From: an uncultured Bdellovibrio sp.
Lineage (GTDB): Bacteria; Bdellovibrionota; Bdellovibrionia; Bdellovibrionales; Bdellovibrionaceae
Assembly: GCA_946480995.1 (NCBI GenBank)
Contig: CAMLMF010000092.1
Span: 1 to 8,330, forward strand
Direction: 5' to 3'
DNA length: 8,330 nucleotides
A program made the position numbers and the translations under genes. Of this stretch, positions 1-6,848 are shown in pieces. Below the pieces are notes generated by a model, which saw nothing but the letters and a program-made list of their open reading frames with translations, was not told the origin of the DNA and did no database searches. Position 1 is the stretch's first letter, and every line of letters starts with the position of its first letter.

Positions 1-1167
1 TGGTTGGTTGAAAGCATCAATCTGCAAGTACTCCCCTAAGCCCGCAACCACAAGTTGCCAAAACATAAATAAGTAGCCCAGAGCTTCTTCATCTAAGACC
101 TTAGTCTTGAGAGTCAAAGTCGAAACCCCACTTTGCGTCAACGCCTCTTGCGTGGCTAAAGCTTCAAATTTCAAAAGCTCTCCCATTGTGCGCCCGACCA
201 GTTCCTTAGTTTCATTAAACTGACTTTTTTGTAAACGCTGAGATCCTGCCTCGGACTCTTCAACACGCAGAAAGACCACGAATTTATCGCGCGCACCTTC
301 CATCACCTGCTGCAAAATCGAATGCTGATCACAAGCGCCAACCGCCGCCATCGGAGTACTTACCCGAGGAGCTGGGTTGCCGTGACGGTCCTTTGTTTTT
401 GCTAAGGATTCCGCCCACAATTGCTGAAACCAGCCGCCAAAAGATTTAAGGCTTGAGTTATAGGCCCACAATAACGTGATCCACTCACCACGCTGGAAGC
501 TTTGCACTGTTTGCGCCATTACTTGCGCGACTAAATCTTCATCTAAAATCGCGGATGCAGCGCCAACACGAAACTTTTCTAAATCCAAACCTAAAAATGC
601 AGCTGGCATCATTCCCACTGGGGATAACACCGAAAAACGTCCTCCGACGTCAACCGGGATTTCACACTGCGGAATTTTATGGGACTGAGCCCAGCGCACC
701 AAGGTATTGGCTTTATTTTCAGAAATAACCAAACTTTGCGAGGCTAAATCCAAACCTTCAGAACTAAAAATTTGTTCTAAAAATTCCAAAGAGCACAACG
801 ATTCGATCGTCGTGCCACTTTTTGAAATAAACACCCAGCCCGCCTCACGCAGATCACCTAGCTGCTCTATCAACGTTTCAAACTCAAGGGCGTCAACATT
901 ATCTAAGAAAAAAATCTGGCGCGCGCGGAACACTTCAGCGATCACCCGCGTCCCTAAAGAGCTTCCACCCAAACCTACGATCACAATTTTTTTGAATTTC
1001 TTGTAAAAGGCTTCGCCTTCTTTATAGGACTGATCCCATAGAGGCATTCTTTGTACTAATTGCGGAAAACCGATGTCTTTACGAGCCAAAAAAGTGCGCA
1101 AAGAGTCCTGACACTTTTTTAGCGTTTCGGGATTTAATGAATGGGCTGCTTGAGTAACTTCTAACAT
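1..1167 (-). CDS. pgi: Glucose-6-phosphate isomerase (C-terminus cut by window edge)
   Basis: Interconverts glucose-6-phosphate and fructose-6-phosphate in cytosolic glycolysis and gluconeogenesis. The frame stays open for 389 codons from ATG to base 1 with no stop, so the gene continues left. Seen in the translation: GLGGSS at residues 65-70, the sugar-phosphate loop SKSGTT at 115-120, the family signature DVGGRFS at 173-179 with the conserved Arg177, QQLWAES with the expected catalytic Glu253, and CDQHS with the expected catalytic His282. The visible end, GEYLQIDAFNQP, is the start of the second PGI signature. The catalytic Lys that normally follows a few residues later is outside the window. 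The protein belongs to the short bacterial class (a little over 400 aa), so only the last few per cent should be missing. Start choice: ATG preceded by AAGGA about 8 nt upstream, 13 nt after the phosphoesterase stop, which suggests co-transcription. Confidence 0.97.
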   Translation of the reverse strand, partial: MLEVTQAAHSLNPETLKKCQDSLRTFLARKDIGFPQLVQRMPLWDQSYKEGEAFYKKFKKIVIVGLGGSSLGTRVIAEVFRARQIFFLDNVDALEFETLIEQLGDLREAGWVFISKSGTTIESLCSLEFLEQIFSSEGLDLASQSLVISENKANTLVRWAQSHKIPQCEIPVDVGGRFSVLSPVGMMPAAFLGLDLEKFRVGAASAILDEDLVAQVMAQTVQSFQRGEWITLLWAYNSSLKSFGGWFQQLWAESLAKTKDRHGNPAPRVSTPMAAVGACDQHSILQQVMEGARDKFVVFLRVEESEAGSQRLQKSQFNETKELVGRTMGELLKFEALATQEALTQSGVSTLTLKTKVLDEEALGYLFMFWQLVVAGLGEYLQIDAFNQP

Positions 1168-1180
1168 CGCTAATCCTTAA

Positions 1181-2317
1181 TTAAGAGATCGCGACGTCCT
1201 CTTCGATTCGATGGTACCCTTTCCATTCCTTTAAGCGGCCACGCGGGCGTCCGCCATCTTCTGGGTACTCAATTAAAACGTAGGTCAACTTCGTGATCTT
1301 TCCTAAAGACACAATATCTAAAGAAGTCAGTTCCGTCCATGTTCCTGTATTAAAATATTCTTTATCTTCTGACCACTGACGGTATTGATAAACGTGAGTG
1401 TGGCCAAAGACCACAGTATGCACGCGTTCGTCGTTTAAAACTTTACGCGCCGACTCACTCAAATCCGGAAAAATAGCACTTTCCGCAATCACCTGGATAA
1501 TCCGCTTTAATGGCCAATGGCGACGCGGGTCTTTAACAAAGGCACTTTTAATGAAATAGCCCATAGCCATAAAGAAAGCGCGCACCATGGTGCCAGTCTC
1601 ATTCACCAACGCCCAGCGCACCATCTTACCAAACGGACGAATTTTGTCGACGTGGGGATAGTGCTGCTTAATTTTCAAAACAACTTCTAAGAAGAAATGC
1701 GAGCCAAAAGGTAAGTTTAGAATAGGCTCTACCAGGTCCTTTTTTAAGAAAAACTTTTTAGGATCCATGCGGTTGGCTGCTTCGTGCATATGCCCGTGTT
1801 CGATATGCACACCATCAAAAAAATAAACGATGTTCTTGAAGCGAATAGGTGTTCCTACAGCTTGATTTAAGTAGGCCCGACACGCCGGCCACAACATGCC
1901 CTGATCATGATTCCCCACGATATAGGTGATCGAGTTACCTGGCTTAGCGGCAAACTCGGCCATCGCTTTGAAAACGTGTGCGTGACCTTTGACGACTTCC
2001 TTTAAAATTTCCAAGGTAACAGATTCAGTGATGACGGAAAGGAAATGACCTTTGTAATCGCACTGCAAGAAGTTTAAGAAATCACCGTTGATGATCAACT
2101 CGACTTCGTAATCGCGATACACACCAGTGGAATAGAAATGAATGAACTCAACAAGCTTTTCGCCGTAATAGAATTCTTCCAGGGAGTTGATGCCGCCTTT
2201 ATCCAATAGACGGCCCTTACCTAAATGCAGATCGCTGACGATGACTTTGATTTTCTTGATCGGCGCAGGCTTCGCGACAGTAACTTCGCTACTTTCTGCC
2301 GGGGACGCGGAATCCAT
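1181..2317 (-). CDS. Calcineurin-like metallophosphoesterase (LpxH-like superfamily member, substrate unknown)
   Basis: Predicted cytosolic metal-dependent phosphoesterase of 378 aa. The five metal-ligand blocks of the calcineurin-like fold appear in order: SDLHLG (Asp29, His31), INGDF (Asp79), VGNHD (Asn136, His137), EHGH (His174/His176) and FGHTH (His306, His308), followed by NTGTW at 323-327. This order and the NTGTW ending recall the UDP-2,3-diacylglucosamine pyrophosphatase LpxH group. However, LpxH is about 240 aa, and here roughly 130 residues separate the EHGH and GHTH blocks. That insert contains basic and hydrophobic stretches (about 185-275) that could lie against a membrane. The first 22 residues are Ala/Ser/Pro-rich and outside the fold. 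There is no signal peptide. The start lies 1 nt after the stop of the upstream coiled-coil gene, with only a weak GAG as a ribosome site, so translational coupling is likely. Fold confident, substrate not. Confidence 0.93.
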   Translation of the reverse strand: MDSASPAESSEVTVAKPAPIKKIKVIVSDLHLGKGRLLDKGGINSLEEFYYGEKLVEFIHFYSTGVYRDYEVELIINGDFLNFLQCDYKGHFLSVITESVTLEILKEVVKGHAHVFKAMAEFAAKPGNSITYIVGNHDQGMLWPACRAYLNQAVGTPIRFKNIVYFFDGVHIEHGHMHEAANRMDPKKFFLKKDLVEPILNLPFGSHFFLEVVLKIKQHYPHVDKIRPFGKMVRWALVNETGTMVRAFFMAMGYFIKSAFVKDPRRHWPLKRIIQVIAESAIFPDLSESARKVLNDERVHTVVFGHTHVYQYRQWSEDKEYFNTGTWTELTSLDIVSLGKITKLTYVLIEYPEDGGRPRGRLKEWKGYHRIEEDVAIS

Positions 2318-2318
2318 A

Positions 2319-3635
2319 CTACTCAGCTTTCTTCAACGGAACTGTGTTCTCCTCTTTGGCTTCCAAGTTGCTCAATGCCAAACGCAACGCTCTTTCGGTG
2401 CGTTTGAATTGATCTTGGTTGCCTTCTAGAGCTTTATTAAGCTCTAGGCATTTCTCTCGATAATTATCGAGTTCCTGAGATAGCTGATCAATCTTTCTTT
2501 TCTGTTCTAAAATATACTCATCTTTAGACCGAACCAGGGCTGATTTTTCTGCACGCAAGAGCTCCAGACGATTCTCTAGCTCACGCTCACGCACGCGGAT
2601 CTTCTTAAAGTCGGATTTAAGTCGAGCTTCCAGTTCATCAACCTTCACACGGGCCTTGGCCACTTCGTTTTCTTTATACTGAAGGTTGCCTTTTAGGATC
2701 AAAAGTTCGCTTTTCGCAGACTCTTGGATCTCAGCCTTTTCTTTTTCGACTTTAGTCATGTGCGCTGACAGCTCATCAGCGCGAGAACGAATAATTTCAC
2801 CTGCGGAAGCCAACTCTTCATTTTCTTCACGCAAATGTTCTACTTCTTTTTCTAATTCTAAAATACGTTGCTGAGCAATGTTTAAGTTTTCAGCCTGAGC
2901 CAAACTGGCATCCACTGAAGTCATCACATTGCCCGAACTGCGTCCGCCACCAGCACTGCTGCCACGGTAGCTGCCCACGCTGACTTTAACATCGGCGTCG
3001 GTTGATTTTTTGATTTTTGCACGGGTGCGTGCAAAGCCTTCTACCGCTAAAGTTTTTTCCGAATCGCTAACAGAAGACGATGTCACGGAAGACAAGTTGC
3101 TAATGTCTTGTTGAATGGAAACAGTCTTGTCTTCACTGCTGTTACCAGCTTCGGCGGAATTCACCACTTGCACTGCAGACTTTTTGCTCGTCTTCACCTT
3201 TGGAAGCGCAAAGTTTTCCATCGAGATGTCGTCAGAAGACTGATAGCCGCCCTCTAAAGAAGGTCCGTCGTAAGGACTTTCCCCAACAGAAGGAAGATTG
3301 AGATCTGCAAAACCTTCTGGCACTTCATATTCGGAAGCATTGGCGGCAACTTCTTCAGCTCCACCATTAAACTCAGAAGAATCAATTTCATTGGCTAAGC
3401 CATTTTCCAGGCTTTCCCACAGATTACCCTCGGGATTGACGGGCTGTGCAGACACCGCTTCAATAGCTTGCACATCGAGGGATGGTAATGCCTCGACGAC
3501 TACCGGTTCCTGACCAGCATGGTAGGAAGCTTCGGCCTGAATATCCTTAAGATCATCCATTAAGGAATCAATAAGGTTTTCAGCAGCTGCGGATTTCTTT
3601 TTCTTTCTGCTCATATCTATTGGAAATATCGGCAT
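2319..3635 (-). CDS. Acidic low-complexity and coiled-coil protein of unknown function
   Basis: I do not recognise a named family. As read from the first ATG it has 438 aa. Layout: a basic patch (KKKK, 11-14) followed by a short amphipathic helix (about 16-33); a long acidic, Ser/Gly/Pro-containing, probably disordered region (about 40-220); a Gly/Ser-rich linker (221-237); and a long heptad-patterned coiled coil (about 243-428) rich in Glu, Lys, Leu and Arg. No signal peptide or membrane segment is visible, so it is probably cytoplasmic. It could be a scaffold or polarity-type protein, but that is only inference from shape. Start is uncertain: the first ATG (3633-3635) has AAAGAGA about 11 nt upstream, whereas the in-frame ATG at 3612-3614 gives the more natural beginning MSRKKKK (431 aa) but lacks a good ribosome site. 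It is followed after 1 nt by the metallophosphoesterase gene, then pgi. Confidence 0.9.
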   Translation of the reverse strand: MPIFPIDMSRKKKKSAAAENLIDSLMDDLKDIQAEASYHAGQEPVVVEALPSLDVQAIEAVSAQPVNPEGNLWESLENGLANEIDSSEFNGGAEEVAANASEYEVPEGFADLNLPSVGESPYDGPSLEGGYQSSDDISMENFALPKVKTSKKSAVQVVNSAEAGNSSEDKTVSIQQDISNLSSVTSSSVSDSEKTLAVEGFARTRAKIKKSTDADVKVSVGSYRGSSAGGGRSSGNVMTSVDASLAQAENLNIAQQRILELEKEVEHLREENEELASAGEIIRSRADELSAHMTKVEKEKAEIQESAKSELLILKGNLQYKENEVAKARVKVDELEARLKSDFKKIRVRERELENRLELLRAEKSALVRSKDEYILEQKRKIDQLSQELDNYREKCLELNKALEGNQDQFKRTERALRLALSNLEAKEENTVPLKKAE

Positions 3636-3639
3636 TTCG

Positions 3640-3680
3640 GGGAATTCTCTTTAAGAATAAAAAATCTCTGAAAAATTCCC
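3640..3680 (-). other. Inverted repeat over the 5' leader of the coiled-coil gene
   Basis: Seven-base arms, GGGAATT at 3640-3646 and AATTCCC at 3674-3680, flank an AT-rich centre. In the minus-strand transcript the stem can be extended by T-A and G-U pairs over the GAGA that would be the ribosome site of the first ATG (3633-3635). It could hide that site and favour the internal ATG, but the pairing is weak and may be chance. Confidence 0.25.
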
Positions 3681-3695
3681 GGGACCAAGATCTAG

Positions 3696-3716
3696 GGCGT
3701 CTCAGTTCGAGACGCC
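3696..3716 (-). terminator. Hairpin just after the chemoreceptor stop (weak or non-canonical terminator)
   Basis: A perfect 8-bp stem, GGCGTCTC/GAGACGCC, with a 5-nt loop starts 7 nt beyond the receptor's TAG. It is GC-rich and well placed for a 3' end. The transcript does not continue into a U-run on either strand (CTAGATC follows on the minus strand), so it is not a textbook intrinsic terminator. It may protect the 3' end of the mRNA or reduce read-through into the coiled-coil gene. Confidence 0.45.
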
Positions 3717-3723
3717 AAAGACT

Positions 3724-5256
3724 CTATACCGCCTTCTTATTTCCATTTAATACAGTTCCTACGTCGCCGACCAAATCATCAAGCTGTTCTGATTGCCGTG
3801 TCAGTTCGACAGAGGCTGCTGCGGCCTCTTCCGAAGAAGCCGCGTTACTTTGTGTGACTTTATCTAAATCATGTACAGCCCGACCGATTTGCGCGATACC
3901 TGCGGACTGTTCCGTGCTGGCATTCGCGATCTCCACATTCAACGTCGAAACTTTTTCCGATTCCTGCACAATGGTGTGCAGAGTTTCTCCGCTTTTCACT
4001 GCGAAATTATAACTTGAATTAATTTGCTCTACACTTTGCGAGATCAAAACAGAAATTTCCTTGGCCGAAGTGGCTGATTTTTGTGCGAGCGCTCTGACCG
4101 CGTCGGCGACGACAGCAAATCCTTTTCCATGTTCGCCGGCTCTAGCCGCTTCGACAGAAGCATTTAGTGCCAACAAATTTGTCTGAAAGGCAATGTCATC
4201 AATAACACTCGTAATTTCTTCGATCTTTTTAGCTGACTCTGCGACATCTTTCATAGAAGAAACCAAAGTTTGCACTTGGTTTTCCCCAGCTTTGGCAACA
4301 TTGGTCGCATTTTCCGAAATCGTACGTGCGCTAGACGCGTTTTCAGAATTCAAACGCACCATACTCGTCAACTCCTCTAGCGACGCCGAGGTTTCCTCTA
4401 AAGCAGCGGCTGCTTGTGTGGACGCAGTACTTAGATTTTGCGAAGCGCCCGAGATCCCCTGACTTGTCGAAGCCAGTTGCGCACTGGATCCCTTGATAGA
4501 ATCCACGGCTTCGCGCAACTTATTAAGAGGCTTTTTCAAAATCCACCAAGCGATGAGCACACTTGCAACAAGACCAATTAATCCGAACAAGATAATATTA
4601 TTCACCGAAGCCGAACTTGCCGCCAGGGTCTTATCCATGCTTGAGGTGATACTGAAAACGCCATGGAGCTTTCCATCGGCCCAATTTTCCATCTTGAAAC
4701 CTAAAATGTCTTTGCCGTTTTTAAAGGGACTTTTATCTGGATGTCCATGACAAAGCAAACATCCTTGTTTTTCAGACAGTCGAACGGGACGATATACAGT
4801 CACCGCCGTATCCGAACGATCTACAAACTCCTTTAGATCAGCATCTTTTTCGAAGCGCGCAAAAATTTCGGCTTCACTGGAGGTTTGCATGTTTTCTTTT
4901 CTACGAGGCTCCGGCGAAAACACACGAAATGTGTATCCCCCACGGACCGATTGATCCTGTCCTACTTTCATCGCAGCGAAAATTGGAACTCGCTTCAAAA
5001 CATTAAGTCGAGACTCCTTAGAAAGCTCCCCATCGGGAAACTTCGCAACCATTTGCTGCATGTATTCATCCAGTCCACCTTGCTCTGCTACATAATCACG
5101 AACGCCCTCAAGTTGATCCAAGATCGCCTGGCTTTTTAATACCAAGTCATCCTGTCCCAGATTTTCGACTTCATGCTTTGCAACCTGAGTTGAGGTCACC
5201 GATGCCAAAGCCGTAGCCACGATGACAATCCCTAAAACCTTCGTAATCAACTTCAT
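3724..5256 (-). CDS. Methyl-accepting chemotaxis protein with periplasmic haem-c (DUF3365/Tll0287-like) sensor
   Basis: Inner-membrane chemoreceptor of 510 aa that would signal to CheA/CheW. Domains: signal-anchor TM1 (about 5-22); periplasmic sensor (about 25-215); TM2 (about 219-239); cytoplasmic signalling helices (about 255-500). The sensor resembles the DUF3365/Tll0287 type: an [10 protein letters not shown] stretch, a YRPVR strand, then CLLCH (Cys166, Cys169, His170), a covalent haem-c attachment motif. The hairpin tip [21 protein letters not shown] (355-375) is canonical. From LEET to the C-terminal methylation helix it aligns with E. coli Tsr from memory without gaps, so it fits the 36-heptad class. 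Oddities: only a HAMP-like stub ([14 protein letters not shown]) after TM2, no CheR/CheB-docking pentapeptide at the C-terminus, and VADAVRALA where the family normally has Glu (Ala386). A strong GGGGAGG site precedes the ATG. It appears to be transcribed alone. The ligand is unknown; redox state or a gas is plausible. Confidence 0.96.
   Translation of the reverse strand: MKLITKVLGIVIVATALASVTSTQVAKHEVENLGQDDLVLKSQAILDQLEGVRDYVAEQGGLDEYMQQMVAKFPDGELSKESRLNVLKRVPIFAAMKVGQDQSVRGGYTFRVFSPEPRRKENMQTSSEAEIFARFEKDADLKEFVDRSDTAVTVYRPVRLSEKQGCLLCHGHPDKSPFKNGKDILGFKMENWADGKLHGVFSITSSMDKTLAASSASVNNIILFGLIGLVASVLIAWWILKKPLNKLREAVDSIKGSSAQLASTSQGISGASQNLSTASTQAAAALEETSASLEELTSMVRLNSENASSARTISENATNVAKAGENQVQTLVSSMKDVAESAKKIEEITSVIDDIAFQTNLLALNASVEAARAGEHGKGFAVVADAVRALAQKSATSAKEISVLISQSVEQINSSYNFAVKSGETLHTIVQESEKVSTLNVEIANASTEQSAGIAQIGRAVHDLDKVTQSNAASSEEAAAASVELTRQSEQLDDLVGDVGTVLNGNKKAV
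4747..4761 (-). other. Haem-c attachment motif CLLCH in the chemoreceptor
   Basis: These five codons encode Cys166-Leu-Leu-Cys-His170. The motif lies between TM1 and TM2, so it faces the periplasm, where cytochrome c maturation attaches haem through thioethers. The topology is therefore consistent with real haem binding. Confidence 0.8.
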
Positions 5257-5320
5257 GCAGCCCTCCCCGAACGCGTTTTCCTAGCTTAAAGGAGCTTTAG
5301 CGCAGACAAAGATGATGCCG

Positions 5321-5348
5321 ATCATAATTGGAGTATTTGTAATTTAAA
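5321..5348 (-). promoter_or_regulatory. Candidate sigma-70-type promoter for the chemoreceptor gene
   Basis: On the minus strand a TATGAT hexamer (5321-5326) matches the -10 consensus at five of six positions. A TTTAAA hexamer (5343-5348) lies 16 nt upstream and matches the -35 consensus at four of six. The ATG is about 65 nt downstream. Called by eye; the -35 is weak. Confidence 0.35.
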
Positions 5349-5419
5349 GGCTAGGCCAGATTGAGAAAAACGTCCTCGGCCCAAGATGCTTGAATAAAAA
5401 TAAGACATATATTATTTTA

Positions 5420-5458
5420 TTATGAGTCAGCTTGCCTCTTTGCAAGGATCCCTCATAA
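5420..5458. other. Nested inverted repeat downstream of the small exported-protein gene
   Basis: Outer arms TTATGAG (5420-5426) and CTCATAA (5452-5458) enclose inner arms CTTGC (5431-5435) and GCAAG (5442-5446) around a 6-nt loop, with short unpaired bulges between. It starts 8 nt past the stop of the exported-protein gene on the minus strand. It could be a weak terminator, but the following bases are A/T-mixed rather than a U-run. It could also be an operator for the receptor. Confidence 0.35.
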
Positions 5459-5466
5459 ATTAAAAT

Positions 5467-5913
5467 TTATTTTTGGGAGCCACGCTTACTTGCAAAAAAA
5501 TGAGCTGTGCTCTCAGAAACTTGCATCACGAAACGGTCTTGCATCGAACTTTCGAATTCTATCGAAAAAGAACCTTGCGACGAAATGTTTAAGTCTTGTA
5601 AATCAATTTTCGCCTGAACATTTTTTTCGCCAATAGACACAATTTGCGAAGGTAAGAAACGAAACGTGCAGCTAGCTGTTTGGTTATTGCGTCCGCAATC
5701 AATCTTAATACTGCCATCAGCAGAGAGTAATTCGGTGCGCTCAGGGAGGCTCAAAACCTGCATCATTTCTTTAAGACGCGAAGAGCGAGAGTCTTCATTA
5801 ATCAGGACAACAACTCGCTCGGGGCGATGAAACACCCCGACAGAATCTAAAGAGGCCTGGGCAAAAACCGTTGTGAACAAAGTGAAGATCAATGCAACAA
5901 CTGACGTTTTCAT
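5467..5913 (-). CDS. Small exported protein of unknown function
   Basis: A 148-aa protein I cannot place in a family. It has a clear Sec signal peptide: MKTS start, hydrophobic core VVALIFTLFTTVF, and a signal peptidase I site after AQA at residues 18-20. There is no lipobox Cys, so the mature protein of about 128 aa is probably periplasmic or secreted. The mature part alternates short hydrophobic and polar stretches (RVVVLIN, CTFRFL, FSIEFES, RFVMQV), suggesting mostly beta structure. Cys73 and Cys82 are its only cysteines and could form a disulphide. A very strong AAGGAGG site lies 7 nt before the ATG, and the gene starts 24 nt after the sugar kinase stop, so it is probably the last gene of the rlmN-kinase operon. 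No function can be assigned. Confidence 0.88.
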   Translation of the reverse strand: MKTSVVALIFTLFTTVFAQASLDSVGVFHRPERVVVLINEDSRSSRLKEMMQVLSLPERTELLSADGSIKIDCGRNNQTASCTFRFLPSQIVSIGEKNVQAKIDLQDLNISSQGSFSIEFESSMQDRFVMQVSESTAHFFASKRGSQK

Positions 5914-5937
5914 TTTCTAGCCTCCTTGGCCTTGGAA

Positions 5938-6846
5938 CTAGATCGTAATAACCTTTTTGTATTCGTTCAAACGTTTATCCAAGTCGCTCAATGTCACTTT
6001 TGCTAAAGCTTTCACAGAGAAATCTTGAATCGTGTGACTTGCCATCATGGATCCCATGATACACGCTTGTTTCATATGCGTCGTTGTTGGAACTTCTTTT
6101 TGCGCCGCTAGGTAACCAAAGAATCCACCTGCAAAGGTGTCACCAGCGCCCGTTGGATCCACAACTGTAGCAATTGGCATTGCCGGCAAAATGAAGTAGC
6201 CATCTGCTTTTGTGTACATGGCAAAACCGTACTCACCGCGTTTAATAACGACAGCACTTGGTCCCATGGCAGTGATCATTGGCGCCGCAGAAATAGCGTT
6301 GTTTGCGCCCGTCAACATTTTGGCTTCACCTTCGTTAATCAAGACAAGGTCTACTTTCTTAAGAACTTCGATCACTTTGTCTTTTTTAATCGTCAGCCAC
6401 AGATTCATTGAATCCATACCTACGAACTTTGGTGACTTCACTTGTTCCAAAACTTGCAACTGCAATTCAGGAGCAATGTTCGCCAAGAAAACGAAAGAAG
6501 AATCTTTGAAATGTTCAGGCAATTGCGGGTTAAAGTGTTCAAAAACGTTCAACTCTGTTTTCAAAGTTTTCGCTTCGTTCATGTCACCTTCGTAAGATCC
6601 TTCCCAATGGAATGTCTTACCTGGAACTTTTGAAAGACCCGCTAAATCCACGCCACGCGCATTTAAAAGATCATAATCTTTTTGATCGTAGTCTTCACCG
6701 ACCACACCCACAACACGCACTTTTGCAAAAAGCGACGCGGCCAAAGAGAAATAATTCGCAGATCCACCCAAGGCGCGATCGGCAGTTCCTGACGGAGTTT
6801 TGATTGAATCGTAAGCGAGACTGCCGACAACTAAGATTTCTGACAT
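5938..6846 (-). CDS. PfkB/ribokinase-family carbohydrate kinase
   Basis: A 302-aa cytosolic kinase that should transfer the ATP gamma-phosphate to a sugar or nucleoside hydroxyl. Seen: N-terminal beta strand and substrate region (ILVVGSLAYDSI), the GG motif in LGGSANYFS (26-34), the NEGEA segment (171-175) of the ribokinase fold, IKRGEYG (202-208), and the second PfkB signature DPTGAGDTFAGGFFG (230-244), which forms the anion hole with the catalytic base Asp236. Length is normal for the family. It lacks features that would point to ribokinase, fructokinase or adenosine kinase in particular, so the substrate is left open; adenosine kinase-like activity is one possibility. The start codon lies 2 nt after the rlmN stop, with its GGAG ribosome site inside the end of rlmN, so translation is probably coupled. 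Confidence 0.94.
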   Translation of the reverse strand: MSEILVVGSLAYDSIKTPSGTADRALGGSANYFSLAASLFAKVRVVGVVGEDYDQKDYDLLNARGVDLAGLSKVPGKTFHWEGSYEGDMNEAKTLKTELNVFEHFNPQLPEHFKDSSFVFLANIAPELQLQVLEQVKSPKFVGMDSMNLWLTIKKDKVIEVLKKVDLVLINEGEAKMLTGANNAISAAPMITAMGPSAVVIKRGEYGFAMYTKADGYFILPAMPIATVVDPTGAGDTFAGGFFGYLAAQKEVPTTTHMKQACIMGSMMASHTIQDFSVKALAKVTLSDLDKRLNEYKKVITI

Positions 6847-6848
6847 GA

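Noticed and set aside
476..1006. Two plus-strand open frames opposite pgi
   Set aside because: The minus strand encodes an unmistakable phosphoglucose isomerase throughout; the plus frames show no motif.
3691..3723. Textbook intrinsic terminator after the receptor
   Set aside because: The hairpin is real, but no U-run follows on either strand; listed only as a non-canonical terminator candidate.
3620..4012. Plus-strand open frame of 130 codons opposite the receptor and intergenic region
   Set aside because: It lies mostly opposite the 3' part of a strongly supported chemoreceptor, is Ser/Thr/Cys-rich as expected of an antisense shadow, and has no family motifs.
5293..5326. GCCGAT resembling a flagellar sigma-28 -10 element on the plus strand near the receptor start
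   Set aside because: It points away from the receptor, has no TAAA box at the right distance, and no plus-strand gene follows.
6212..6803. Plus-strand frames opposite the sugar kinase
   Set aside because: Antisense shadows of the PfkB kinase with implausible Cys- or His-rich translations.
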